Assembly: GCF_037975245.1 (NCBI RefSeq)
Contig: NC_092574.1
Coordinates: forward strand, 19,439,713 to 19,503,712
DNA: 64,000 nucleotides
Direction: 5' to 3'
Source: Apostichopus japonicus
Lineage: Eukaryota > Echinodermata > Holothuroidea > Aspidochirotida > Stichopodidae
Made by a program: the position numbers and the translations under genes. Shown here in pieces: positions 1-13,250 of the stretch (its first letter is position 1; each line of letters opens with the position of its first letter). The notes below the pieces were generated by a model. The model did not search any database and was not told the DNA's origin. It saw only the letters and a list, made by a program, of their open reading frames with translations.

Positions 1-323
1 GTAGAAAGTTTATAGCATGTTCGAATGTGATCTGGTAACTTGTTCCAGAGATAAGAGCCAGAGTATTCGAAGCTTCTGTAACCATAGGTCTTCAAGCGTG
101 GTTTAGGAACAGTTAAATACAGTTTGTTGGAGGAACGAAGTGTGCAAGTTGGAATATATGGCAAGAGAAGTTGTGACAGGTATACAGGCCGTTCCAGATG
201 ATTAGCACAAAAGGTGAGAAGAAGTAGTTTATACTGAATTCTGTAGCTGATAGGGAGCCAGTGAAGTTCCTTCAGAAGAGGAGTGGTTCGGCATTTTAAT
301 ACTATGGTCTCTGTAATTAACTG
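1..323 (-). mobile_element. CR1-like non-LTR retrotransposon, C-terminal reverse transcriptase fragment
   Basis: Read on the minus strand, this stretch is an open frame of about 107 codons with no stop until a TAG at about 324-326. It has no ATG and runs off the left edge. It contains LLKELHWLP, then RIQYKLLLLTF, then TLRSSNKLYLTVPKPRLKTY, then LWNKLPDHIR. This order is typical of the C-terminal end of the reverse transcriptase ORF of CR1/L2-clade LINEs (consensus-like HWLP, LRSS..L.VP..RLKTYG, LWN.LP). What is seen is the order of motifs and the intact frame. The CR1-like clade is from family knowledge. It is probably a 5'-truncated copy or the end of a longer element lying left of the window. 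The intact frame suggests a fairly young insertion. I did not identify a 3' tail. Confidence 0.85.
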
Positions 324-348
324 CTATGTTCATATATTTGCAAGTTTT

Positions 349-415
349 AACAATAGGATAGTATTAGGATAGTATTAACAATAGGATAGTATTAACAATA
401 GGATAGTATTAACAA
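349..415. repeat. 17-bp short tandem repeat
   Basis: About three and a half copies of a unit reading aacaataggatagtatt occur head to tail. One copy is shortened to 11 bp. No function is visible. Confidence 0.8.
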
Positions 416-3400
416 CATGGGATTGTATCAACAAGAGGACCATTTTGCATAGCATTTTACAATGCAATACTGGTTTAATTATTCTGTGCGATGACAATGT
501 ACTTAATAGGCCCCTTGGAAGTTGATATTCACTTTGCATACTTACTAGATGGGGTTTATATATATTTGAGTTTGAGGTAAAAGCAATTGTGTTGCTACAG
601 TTAAAATCTGGTAAACTTCTAAAAGGGTTTATCACCAAGCCAGCTCAGGTTAAACTTCTTTGTTGTACATCCTGGTCTTAAAGTTAATCTTAACAACAGA
701 CTTTGACCCTTTTGTACCATGCAGGGCTATGAATCTTTTAGTTTCTCTATTGAATGTGGTAAATAGTTTCAACAAATCCCTTCATGCAAGTATGACTGTG
801 CTGGGTGGGTTTGAAGTCAAGTAGTAATCATAGATGGGCCAACTTGATAGCTTCTATAAACATGATGACGGGTGTTTAGGAATGGGTGTTTCTACGAAAG
901 AATACGGTTACCTGGTTTGTTCAAAGAAGTTAAGGCAAACTATGTGTAAACAGTGCCAAACTAGAAGTATGTGCAGTGTGCATATCTGGGTATATTTATA
1001 ACACAAACAAAGGATGGTACAAAATACGTCAGTATTCAACATATGAGGTTATGTACTCTCTGTTTATAACAATATGATTTATTGGATAACTGAGTTGGCC
1101 GTTTTAATTTAATCATTTAAAAACTTTGAACCACAAATCTGCATTCAGCAATGCTGCATAAAATTCTGCCATAATTTCTGGTGGAATATACTGTGCCCAC
1201 TGCCTGTTACAGAAAACCCTTGGTAGGTCTTAAGAAATATGCAAGTTACTGTACTTCAGTTACTTATCAAAACTACACTGTGAAATGTTACCCCGAAAGG
1301 TGATGAGGGTGGTATTGAAGAACTTAGCATGCATAGACTCCGGATATGTGACCTGTTTATTCACTTCAGTGCCTTCGGCTTTGAGTACAACGTTTCTGAA
1401 TGATGCCGTGTTGGACGAATCTAATGGTAATAGTAATTACCGACTTTCCGCGTTACATAGTGTTTGCTGACTTTAGGATCTGTGGTCCCCTCACAGTTGT
1501 GCAAGGTCAGGAAAAGTGACTCCATAGTTTTCCCTTTTGAGAAACCAAAAATGGCACCCAATGCAGAACCATGAAATTAAGACCCGTATTATCATTATTA
1601 TTATTATTATAAATCTTTGAATGTGATTTTGCAATGGAAACAATAAAGTTTGTTTGGCTGACTCTGTATAACTTTAAACCATCTATACTGTAACTAATAG
1701 CTTATTAGGATTATCTCAAGAATGCTTGATTTGACTTTCGTTCTGTAATACAAAGATAGGTACATGCAGTTTATTACTGATTAACTTTTCCTGACAAGTT
1801 GTAGGTGATGGTTATCTCATAGCATTTGTGTTCATGCATTCTGTTTAGTGTCAGCATACAGAACGTACACCCAAACTGTTGTTTCTTATTATTTGTCTTG
1901 CTTAATCCCTTACTTATCTTTCTCTGTTTATCTTCCTTTCTTACATCCATGGGAGTGTTCTACTTAAATTATTAAGCCACAAGGTTTAATTAATGCTTAG
2001 AACACGTCCTTTCATAAATATGCATGCAGTTTATTAAACTAAAATTGTAAATTATTTGTGTATATATTATTGCATGTTGTGGAAAATAAATATACAAATG
2101 AAATCCATTGAAACCAAGGAGAAGTTTAGAATGAGAATGATAGCAATTAGAATGCCATAGATTTTCTCAAAACAACTTAAGAGGCATATAATAATTTATC
2201 AGGTCAGTATGACGTAGTGCTTGTGTACTTTGTGTCCCTGGAATGTTCAATTCAACTCTCCAATGTATATTTTAGCTCCATCTGTTTCCTGATCGCTGTG
2301 ATTTTCAAACCTTTATTGGTATATACTGTTTCCTCTTCTGCAAACTACTTTTCCCCGATTCCATGTATTGTCGGGTCTACACTTATCAACAAAATGTAAC
2401 AATGATAATAGAGATAAGAGCTAGGTCAGTAAACAGGATCAGCAAAAATCATTTATAAACACATCTGTTCTGGCCTGTGCGAATGTCTTTCTTTGTTTTA
2501 AACAAACAAGCTGACCGCAATGTACGGTTGAACAAGGGTCACTGAAGAGGGGAAGGGAGAGGGGTTGGAGGAGGGCAAAGGGGTTGGAGGAGGGTATGGA
2601 GGAGGGGGAAGGGGACAGAGGAGGGGGTAGGGGGAGGGCCCGATTTATACTTATATCTTTCGTAGTTTATGAAGTAGTAGCAGTAATATGAACTTCTTGA
2701 ATGTACTTGAGATAATAATATTTTGTTTGTTCACACATTTTGTCTTTCACAAAAATACTGAAGAGAGGACCATGGTTCTACCTACATGTACAAATACATA
2801 GCTTTTTTGCTTTGAACAATATGCTGTTTCGTACAGTACCTCACCTCATCATGTAAAACTAGATCAATTTTTCTGGTCACCTGGTGCAAGCATATTAAGT
2901 CAGATAAGTCAATTGGAACCAATTATAAGCTTTGCTGCGTTTGTTCAGATGTCTCGATGGATATCAGTATAAAAATTATTGCTTCTTAAGCATATATACT
3001 GCAAAGTATTCCTTCGGCCTACACGCTGACAACATTAGATTCAGATCATAGTTCAGTTTTCTATTTCAGCCAAGAAGCCTGAGTTCAAGATTATTCATTT
3101 CAATTCTTTTGACAAATGTCAGAAAAACACATGAAATTACATAAAAGGCGTTACGATACAGTCAGACAGTAATACGATTACTTCAGTATATATTTGTCCA
3201 AAATGACCAAAGTGAACTGACGCAGTGGTAGGCTATACTTTTACTGTACGTATTTCAAAAGCTGTCGGGCGACATTTCGCTTCAAAACAAGTCCCTGGGC
3301 AATTTTGAAAGAATGGAAATTTGGTGTGTGATCTCTCGACTAATTCATCACCTAGTCCACCATCAAGATTGTATATGCTTTCTCCTTGTAACTCCTGGCA

Positions 3401-6400
3401 GTTAAACCTAGTTGCTTTGTAACTAGTTCCTCTTTTAGTGCGATATGACTCCACAGCGACTTCCGCTCAAGACCTCCAACGTTGACCGCGTTTCCTTCCT
3501 CTAATTGTGCCGTTTTCCTGGTATTTCTTCCTGTGGAGAGTAAAGAAATAAATTGAGCACATGCAATTGGGGTATCAACTCAGGAAATGGGGGAGGTAAA
3601 GATCCTTTAGAAGTTTGGTAGGATGACTCTCTCAGAATGATAAACTGTGAAAGTCTTGTTTGCCACATGTGTACACATATATATTACTGTACATGTAGCA
3701 CATTCGGGGAACTCGTCCGCCACCCACATGGTTTCGGTTGCAGGCTATATATGGACATTCATGCATTATTCATGTTCATGGGTTTGGACTGTTATCGCTC
3801 TAGTTCGAAAATGAAATTCAACAACAGTACCAAATGCAGTTCATGATAAATGCTGAACCCCAGTCAACTTTCTTTTCAAATGCTGAAAAGAAAAAGAAAA
3901 AAAAAAATGGAAAGCGTGGACATTGCTAGACTGCTGTTGTATTTAGTAGGGTAAAAATGGGGTAGATTTTTTTTGGTTGGATCAGCAGCCACCTATGCTC
4001 TCCTTGTTCCTCCTAAAGCCTTGGCCTATTTATGTTTGTCACTTGTTACTTTACCCCTCTTCATAAAATGGGGCAATTTTTCCCCCTTTTTCCTTGTTTT
4101 TGACGGAAGTTAAATGCCAACTAGTTCAGACTTGATTGCTTTTGTTGAAGGTTAAAACTGATTGTATTGAACCCTCGTTTCAATATTTGTGCTTTTTAAA
4201 CATTGATTCAAAAAAAATATAGCCACAGTGGCTGCCTGGATGGCTATAAATGAATCGATTGTATTGTCATGAAAACTGGCTATACTGTTCAAAAGTTGAC
4301 AGTTGTTAAAGTGGGTTGCATTCCTTCATTCCTATTATAATTAAATGTAAAGATATGTGAAAGCACAATTGATATGCACTATATTTATAAAAAACGTTCA
4401 ATAAGCGAAATCTGCACCCAATGAAAAGTCTTCAAGATTAGGTGGTGTCGTTGTAGCCAGCGCACAAATTTGTGCTTGGTTGGTAAAAAGTTTTGCTAGA
4501 TGAAGGGCTTTAAATTGAGGGCCTGGAGAAAAAGGTGGAATTATGGAAGGAAAGTTGAACAAGGTGGGAAGATGTGGGAAGGGGATAAGGACATGTGGGA
4601 ATAATCAGAAGATATTTTAAAATAATTGGGCAAAATATGCAAGAAAGCAAAATGTGGTAATTACAAAAAGGAAATAGAAAGAAAGAGGAAATTTCAACAA
4701 AGCAAATAACCATGAGCAATTTACAAGATGCTATTATGTTTGTGACTAATAAAAGATGGGGACATAAGGTAAGGTGGTAGGTCTAGCTTTAGAATATGAA
4801 ATCTTATAGTAGGTCATTGTCCTACTACTGCAGGGATATTACAAGTTTTTTGCACTATATGTATGGATAGGTTCATAAACACAAATGTCATAGACGGTGT
4901 TAATTGCTTTATTGGGTAAACAATCATAGATCACTGTTAAACGTGGTGCCGTGCAAGTTTATGAAGGTTTATAGTGCCTGAATTGGAGCTTGCGGCAATC
5001 AGGATTTCACCCAATAGGAATGCCACCATTGTTTGGCTTTCTAGACGTATTTGTGCAGGGTATTTAAACTGATGACCTTTATAAATGATAGGGTGGTAGT
5101 AGTGCTACACGGCTTTAAAGTAGTTCTATAGCTACCAGGAAATGCAGTAAGTACGGTACTAGAATATAAGTTAGCCAAAATCTTTTGAATGCAATTTTTG
5201 TCATTTCTGAAAAACACAGATAATGGAATTCAAGATTATGACATATTGGAAATACTTCAACTTGTAATTTAGAGTTCAGGCCCCGATCTTTTCAGTGTTC
5301 CTCTCTTGGAATTTGTTTCCATCTGGGTGCATTTTCCTATCTGGATACTTTTGGATCCATTTTAAGTGCAGACAACACCCATTGTTAGCTTGTTCATTCT
5401 TTAAAAGCTTGAACTTTTTAAACTGTTGCAAGAGTGCTCGAGTAGCCGACATAACGAGGCTGTAAAATCCTCGACATGCTACTTTATACTACGCTTTCTA
5501 TAACTTGAATTGTAATTGTTATAAACTGCATGGGGAAAGTTTGTTGTTAGCTGCTACAGAAGGCTTATCATATGGAATGGTTTCAAATTTGGACCTGTTT
5601 CATAGAGAGCTGTGGATTGAAATCTAAACCCGGGGGTCTGGGTTCAACATTCAAGATGTTTCCAGACCAAAATCCCTATATATTTTGAATGCAAAATGTA
5701 CTCATAACTCTGAGATTTTGTTATGCCGGTCACAGAAGAATATATAAAAGTCAGGGTTTGAACTTCTTGATGGGTGTTTAGAAATGTTGGTTGGGGAAAA
5801 TGGTTCTAAGAGAGAACCAGATTAGGTCGGTGGGGTGATCAAATGTGAGACCTGAAGGCCCCCTTCTACCTGACTAGGTGTCAGCTAGTGGAGTGATCTG
5901 TTATGATCGGGCTGGATTGAAATATTTCGTGGGCTGGGTTTGTCCCTTGGGTGGACCGCCCATTTGAGAAACCTTAAAGTGAATGTCTGTGACTTTTTAT
6001 ATTTTTAAGGTATTTTCAAAGTACTGTATACTTTTGGTGCCATTTTTAATGCAGCTGTTTTTGTTCGGTCGCCAGTATCTTAGCTACTGTTACTGCGCAT
6101 ATATATCCAGAGACTTACAGTATTCTCAGTACTAACTATGCAAAATCCAATAAATCCAGAAATTTACAAACTTTTGAAAGAGTTTAGCCTTCCAAGCTAA
6201 TGAGCTTAGATGTTGATTTCAATTGAACCTTAACAGAATCAATGGAAAAATTCCTGAAAATTGAAGACATTGAAAGAAGCCAAGTTTATGAATTCTAACT
6301 GATGCATTTTGTTTATAATTTTTGAGCATTGCTGAAAGGTGGCTCATAAAATAGAGCAATCGAGGAAGTGAGCTCAGTTTTTCTTTTTGTGAAGTCGCCT

Positions 6401-6810
6401 TCCTAACCTGATCAACAACGCAAGTGGTAATATTATAATGTACCGCAAAATGTCTAGCTAGGATTTTTCCTTAAATACTTGGTTCATATTTGAGCTTTTA
6501 ACCTCTGAGGGGAATGATCTTAAGTTGTATTACTTGTGGACAAGATCTTTGCACAAACACCTTTTGGCAAACAGTCAGTTGTAGACATTTAAATCAAGTA
6601 TGAAAGACATAAAATCTGTAAGTAAACATCAGTAGACATGGTAAGGGATACAAATTGTGATCCTGGGAATTGTGCACTTTTTTTGTTTGTTTTATGATTT
6701 AAAAAGGTTCCTACAGTTATTGCTATGCCAGCAATAGAAGTGCTTCCTGGTATGGTTTTCTTTCATTTCCACTGCACATAGTATACATGATTCTAGTAAT
6801 TGAGATTTAC
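416..6810. other. Intergenic DNA, no gene seen
   Basis: AT-rich sequence with only short chance ORFs (under 75 codons) and no recognisable protein motif. A purine/G-rich tract lies at 2545-2640. A small CpG cluster at about 3430-3540 sits beside a 73-codon minus-strand ORF (3233-3454) with no recognised homology. It could be a promoter or 5' UTR exon, but nothing else supports that. Confidence 0.5.
2545..2640. repeat. G-rich purine tract
   Basis: Imperfect repeats of a ggttggaggaggg-type motif with many runs of three to five G. It is low complexity and could form G-quadruplexes, but no function is shown. Confidence 0.6.
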
Positions 6811-6960
6811 GTCGCTCCTTGCTTACCTGTCTCCCCACAACCTTAGCACTCTCCTTCTACCATGCCTAGAATGAACTGGTTACCTTTTAACCCTGTGTGC
6901 CTGCCCTCTATGACTGGCTCTTCCGTTCAATGCCTTTCCTTCTCAGTCTACCATCCATCC
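6811..6960 (+). repeat. Unclassified dispersed repeat (family B), copy 1
   Basis: About 150 bp that aligns by eye with 13111-13250 and 24261-24410. Shared landmarks are gcttacctgtctcc, cacaaccttagcac, ttctacc.tg.ctag.atg, a block ending aaccctgtg.gc, then a short C-rich region with a small hairpin (ccg..cga type) and ccttccttctca. No terminal inverted repeats, tRNA promoter boxes or ORF were found, so the class is unknown. Confidence 0.65.
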
Positions 6961-8537
6961 GAAATGCCAGCACCGTGCCTTTTTTGGTCTGGATTTTTCT
7001 TAACGTTATTCGTACGGAACTGTGGCCTAGGATCTTAGTTTTTCCATCCATCGGATACTGAATTAGTCTACCAAGCTCGTCACGTGTAAATATCGTAAAC
7101 CAGTAAGTTTTGGGATTTACACGCAAAACGAAAACATTTGAACTTCAGGACAAAATGAAACCTGCAGAGAGATGCAGCAAGGAATTGAAAGCAAGCTGCC
7201 GATATCATCAGATTATCTTTTGTTTTTCATGATCGTAAGATTAAAGAAAGTCTTGCCCCTAGCCACCAGCAACCCCCCCCCCCCCCCACCACACACACAC
7301 AATCACGTATGTTACCTTTGGTTACAAAATGTAAAACTTTTCTCCAACCAAAGTTGCAATTTTTTTGTTCAAATTTAACGTTCAATCATTTTAATCCGTA
7401 AGTTTTAGTCCTAGAAGATGCAATTAGATTATTTAAGCAACAGTTTTGGTGGCACCATTTTCTATGCAACTCCTGATAAATTATGACAATGATTCCCTCA
7501 GTGTGCAATAGATAATAGGGACTATAGTATCTATTGACATGTGACACCTACATGCAGGTTATATATGATACTGTCAGAGGTGAAAGCAGTCCATTATCTT
7601 TATTTACTCCCAGGCAACCTGTACCATGTTAAAGAAAAGTACTGTGCTTTCATCTTGGGCAACAGTATCATGCTGCATTTTACACTGTAGTACAGTTACA
7701 TCAAATATGGTACAGTGAGAGTTTCATATTACCTCCATTGTATAGGCTTTGATAGTTGAAGATTACTGATATTCAGCACTGGCTAGTTTGAATTGTATGT
7801 TTAAAGTTCATCAGTGTTTTACCTCCCACTTGAACATGATTGAAATTTAATGGCAACAAGATTTCAAATTTCTTTCTTAGGGGGAGAGAGGGGGAGTGTA
7901 GGGGTTGTGTGTGAGTGTAGGGGGTTGGGGAGAGGGGGATTTCAAAGCTTCCAACCATTTGTAGACATCGATGACTATTCAGTATCAGAAAGTAATATTG
8001 TGTTTTTGAAAGGAACAAAACTTTGAGAAATGACGTGAAATGATTGTTGGAGTTTACAAATGTGAGTGAGTGGCCAATATTTGCCTCTCTAGCATATTTG
8101 GGATCTCTAGTTTTAGTGCATTCATCATAAAAGGTGGAATCTGGTTTAACATGTTTCAAAAATGGCAGGCTACAGATCTCTGATTTGAACACGAAAGGTT
8201 CAGGAATTACTTGTGTAAACACAGAGGTAGACTGGCCGCACATGCTGGTCGATTGCAACGGAAAAAAAATTCGAGACAAATGTTTGTACGTAATGAACTT
8301 TCTGCAGATGTATATATATATACAACATGCTTTTCCATACGGAGACTGAAGAACTATCGAAACAGAAAGAGCAATCCTACCTTAGAGCTATGGAATTGCA
8401 ATTGTATCTCATTCGATTATTTCTAAAAGGAAACCTCATCACAAGTATAGAAGCCAGAAATAAGTTAGAAAGAGGACGCTGAATTAAGACAAAGAGAACA
8501 CTGCAAATGTAGTACTAAAGGTTTTATACACACACAC

Positions 8538-8574
<37 letters not shown>

Positions 8575-10524
8575 ACTATGGAATTGAAAATGATTTTTAA
8601 ATGTCCTTGTAAAACCTTGAGCCACTGTGAGCTATGCTGTAACGTTCTCGATCGGCGATGAAATTTCCAACCTCAATAATTCAGTTTTAAACTGAAGAAT
8701 TTACATGTAAATCAAAGTTTCTTGTTCTCTCCGTTGTGATTCACTCCTTAATTATTTTGTTCCCTGCTACAGCTATTCGCCAGTCATGATTTTTGTGTTT
8801 TTTGTTTCCCTGTTGAAGGAATGAAAAGTGATTATAGAAGGAGAATAAAAAATGAGGGACACTAAAATATATACTTGATTGATAGCTTCTAGGAACCTAT
8901 TAACCAGTATACGTAACCCAACTAATTTACAGTAAACTGAAGAATAATCTTTCCCTTTCAATCAAAGCATGCAGGAATACTAGTCGTGTTTTAGAACAGC
9001 TATGACGTAGTCTGCTGGGTGATTTACACCAAGGGGTGCGTGGTTGGGTGCATGGTGGGACTTTGAGAGATACGATATTACTTGGACATGGTTCCCTGGT
9101 TATTTTGAATTGAATAGTGACCTTCATCAGGGAAAGAAGGTTATTAGTAAGCAGACAGGCTAGTGATTGTATAACTGACTGAGCACATAAAATGAGATAT
9201 AGCTAGAAAAACTCCCACCTCAGATCAGTTAAGACAGGATATGGGTTATACTGCCGTAAGCCTGTAAAAATTTTTGTTGTTGTCACGAAGCATGAGTAAT
9301 TTCAGAGGGCCTTTATCCATGCAGTTTCAAATACCTTGATATGTGTGTTATATCTAGAGTAGCTGAGTTTATATACCAGGGAGGTTACAAGTCAGTTGAG
9401 CTTTATCATTATAGTTAGTCAAAAGTGTTTGCTTATGGATACATGCAGAGCTATCAATACAGGTTTTGGGGATTTAAAAAAGTTTTGCAGGCTCTCTGAA
9501 ACTTTTCCATATTTTTCGTGGAGGAGGCGGCAATGTGAAATATTAGTCGTGCTTTGACGATTTGTGCTGCTTTTGTTTCATTTTTAATAGGTGTTAGAGA
9601 GAGATTCTTGTCCAGTCCAGCAGCTAGGTTAACAAGAGGAGTTATTTTATCTTAATGTGGTGAGTTGCATATATTTATATTCAAAATTTACAAAGGATCT
9701 TGACAATTAATGTAAATATATATGGGTTTTTATGCTATTATGCTTAGATTGAGCATACATCGGGCATTTGTCTTATCACTCTTCATGGAAGAAATTATCT
9801 GCATGTTGTATGGCAAAGCTAGAGATTCTTAATAAGTGGCCATTGGCCAAATCTGGCCCCTGAAAGATTTCAGTCTGGCCTTGAACCAGAAGAATATCAG
9901 CCCTCCATCATCACACATCTACCTTGCAAATATTGCTCAATCTAGTTATAATGAAATTTTGTTTCTCTGTCTGGCCCTTTGTGTCAAGATTTCTCTCTGG
10001 CCTTTTCAGAAAAAATCATCAAGAATTTTATTGCAAACATATGATGCAACAACAAAAAATTGAAGAAAATGAAAAAAAAAAATTGGAAAAATTAATTTTT
10101 ATTGCAAAAGGTTTTTTTTTCCAATAATATTATTGATTAAATCTTAATATCGTCTAAATATCTATGTGAACACAAAGACATAGTAGTGGTTGTACAAATA
10201 GAAACACTGTGAAGGTATGTGCAATAGGTAAGAAGCAAATTCATAAACCTCCAAATTGCTATGCACATGCAATGTAAAAATGAACTTATTCTCTCTAGTG
10301 CTCAACAGATCTCTAATTGACTCTTCTTCTGATGTCAAACTATACATATGAACAGCAGGAATACAGGCCTGTTAATGTTGCTTTCACTTTCTTCAATAAC
10401 TTTTGGATGTCTCGTTATTGATGCTATGTAGTTCATTCTGGTCGTTCTCCAATCTTTAAAACTGTATACATACATGTTACATAACGTGTACAAAACATGT
10501 ACAAAACTGTTACATGTTACAAAA
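6961..10524. other. Intergenic DNA, no gene seen
   Basis: No recognisable coding sequence. The longest ORF (minus, 7773-8279, 168 codons) has low-complexity proline/serine/threonine/histidine-rich parts that come from GT/GGGGA-rich DNA, and it resembles no family I know. Poly-C at 7270-7287 and a (TA)n tract at 8528-8573 are present. Confidence 0.5.
8528..8573. repeat. (CA)n/(TA)n microsatellite
   Basis: A short CA run passes into an uninterrupted TA dinucleotide repeat. Confidence 0.9.
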
Positions 10525-10742
10525 CTGTATACATATATGTTTGTATGTACAATTTTCTTAGTTTTTCTAAGTACGCAGAAGTGGTAAAAATGCACTTTGT
10601 TGAGCCAGGATTTCATTTATAGAGAAGAAGTACCTGTATACATATATGTTTGTATGTACAATTTTCTTAGTTTTTCTAAGTACGCAGAAGTGGTAAAAAT
10701 GCACTTTGTTGAGCCAGGATTTCATTTATAGAGAAGAAGTAC
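10525..10742. repeat. 109-bp tandem duplication
   Basis: Two adjacent, apparently identical 109-bp copies: 10525-10633 and 10634-10742. Both begin ctgtatacatatatgtttg and end agagaagaagtac. Identity this high suggests a recent duplication or an assembly artefact. Confidence 0.9.
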
Positions 10743-11842
10743 CATCGAAACAAACTGAATGTTATCTGCACCTTTCCTGATAAAGATACCCTGTGATGAA
10801 CAACTTCCTGCAAAGAGTAAAAGACAAGTCATTCTGTTTGTTATCTTGATTTAAAAGTTTTATCAATTAGGGCATGCCTTGTTTGTCCAATATGGCACAA
10901 ATTGATATCATAAAACAACAACTAGGACGTAAATCCTTATTCTTTCTCCTATATATTCTTTGCATGCGTACCACATTTATGATAGAATTAAGCAGTGTCG
11001 TTGTCGCTGCAAAGATGGTAATGACAAATGAATCACTTCAGAGTAAAATGGATGAAAATATTTGTTAAAATGACATTTGACAAGCTGAACCCTAGCTACT
11101 ATAAGAGAAATTTATAAACAAGGTAATATGTACTAAAGAAGTATAAATGCAATCACAAGTAGCTCTGGTATGAGTGACATTAGATTCACTCTAGACACTT
11201 GGAAACTTTTAACATCTAGGTCTCTCACATGAAGTAACATTTTACCTAAATATGTTATAGAAGAGAAGATGTTATACTATTTTATAATTTAAACAAGCTA
11301 TAAAAGGCTTTTCTTAAGCCTTTTCTATTCTTAGCTGTATTTGCAGAGAAATTATTAATTACAATTACGAGTTGGGCTCATTTGTAATAATCACATTTAA
11401 ATTAAAATAAAGTTTGCACCTCACTTCCCCCTCCCCTCCCCCCTCAAATTAAAAAAAAAACACTACTTCAGTGATATCCTATGAATATGCTATAATGGTT
11501 ATCTGTTTATATGTAAATGAATCATGCATACATGGCCGACAAGGGAAATTCTGAAAGGCTTTACCTTTGTCAAATATATATATATATTTATTATATGTAG
11601 ACATATATTGATTTTGTTTGAACTGCATACTTTCATTGATTGGTGAACAAATGGTGTCAGATTTCATCCTACGGTGCCCTGTTATTCATATTTAAAGCTA
11701 ATTTCACGATTATAAATCTCACAATTAAGCGTGTTAAATTTAGATGTTGATTTGAATAAAGATCTGTACAGTTTTTCTTGATCAATTGAATGAAAAGCTT
11801 TTCTGAACAAGCCACATTAATGTAACTTGCTATACATATATA

Positions 11843-11885
<43 letters not shown>

Positions 11886-13110
11886 CCAATACAAAAACAA
11901 AGCCTCAAATGACATCTCTACAATGCATTACAAAATTTGACGAAGGCAAATGGTGTTGAATGTCATACAAGGGTGCTCTGTTGTTGATATTAAGTTAAAC
12001 CAAACATTTTATGGTTGAAATATTATAGTTTCTAAAACAATGGATTAACACTGATATAGGCCTGTACAGAGGAACAAAGATTATCGTCAGTTTGGCCTTA
12101 AGGAGCATTCCATAGGTTTAACATATTTTAAAGGTGAATCTCTTAAAGATTGGAAAGGCTATAGAAAACTCTTCTCTTTTCTTGGACTATGACTTGTCAA
12201 GATGAAAATGTTGTCCTTGAAGAAGTTATTTGTTTGCTATTTGGCAGGGAAAACATTCTTCAAATTAATCACAAGTTGCTGATGTAATTCTTCATGCTGT
12301 ATAGCTATTTTATAAATGTCTGCTTGTTTACACTTGGGCCATTTTGTGAACAAAAATTGTTTTGTCATTGGCTGAAGGATTCATTTTTCGATTCAAAGCA
12401 AAGATGTGACATACGTCAATTTTTGTTCCTCAGAAATGATAAGATTGGCCATCTAGTCATTAAGTCTTTCTTGATGTGGACAAAATAAAAGTGTTCTTTG
12501 GTCTGCATGGAGATGTCATGATGCTTGAACTGCAGAGTTTTCAAGGCCAAGAAGTATGAATCACCGTGACTGTCAATTCCCTTTTTGAGTAGAAATTCTT
12601 GGAAATTTTTAATGTTTGCTATAACTGGCATCCCTACAGTATATATTCAGTAATTAAAGTACTGTAGTACATTGTTTCAAAAGGTAACTTTAGACACAAA
12701 GTTAATTTGATATGTTATAGAATTATTATTTAGAAACCACTATTATCAGTACAAGAACTTGTATTTCTTTTCTTGTGACTATTAATTTTTGAGAAATGAC
12801 CCTTTAACACACGAGGCTCATCACTGAAAGTGGCTGGACTCTTTAGTCTATAACGAAGAGACCGTTTTAAGTCAGAAAATTCAATTGGAAAAATACAAGA
12901 TTTACATATCTGTGCATGCATTGGATCTGCAAAGGTACAAAGTCGTTTCAACTCAGTTTTCTTGTTCAATAAACATATAGAACCAATTATTACATGTCAG
13001 TTGTAGTGATGATGGGCACACTGTGTTCACATGAACTGGTAAGTAACAATAAAATTGTTCCTATTGGCTTTCCAGGCAAGCAGCTCCATAATATACTAAG
13101 TATTGCAGGA
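10743..13110. other. Intergenic DNA, no gene seen
   Basis: AT-rich with only short chance ORFs. A TA microsatellite lies at 11831-11885 and a shorter one at about 11574-11587. Confidence 0.5.
11831..11885. repeat. (TA)n microsatellite
   Basis: Nearly pure TA dinucleotide run ending in a short CA stretch. Confidence 0.9.
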
Positions 13111-13250
13111 TTTACTTCGTTCCTCGCTTACCTGTCTCCTCACAACATTAGCACCTCATTCTACCGTGTCTAGTATGCCCTGGTAATCTTTTAACACTGT
13201 GCACCCTCATCGACCTTCTCCGGTCGATGCCCTTCCTTCTCATTTCCACT
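13111..13250 (+). repeat. Unclassified dispersed repeat (family B), copy 2
   Basis: A close match to 24261-24410, beginning acttcgttcctcgcttacct and continuing through ctaccgtgtctagtatgccc to a small hairpin cgaccttctccggtcg and ccttccttctca. No TIR, ORF or polymerase III box was seen. Confidence 0.75.

Noticed and set aside
3233-3540. 73-codon minus ORF beside a small CpG cluster
   Set aside because: Could be an exon or promoter, but no homology, splice partner or clear promoter element was found.
7773-8279. Longest ORF on the minus strand, 168 codons
   Set aside because: No recognisable domain. Its Pro/Ser/Thr/His-rich part comes from a GT/GGGGA-rich stretch, and there are no supporting splice or conservation signals.
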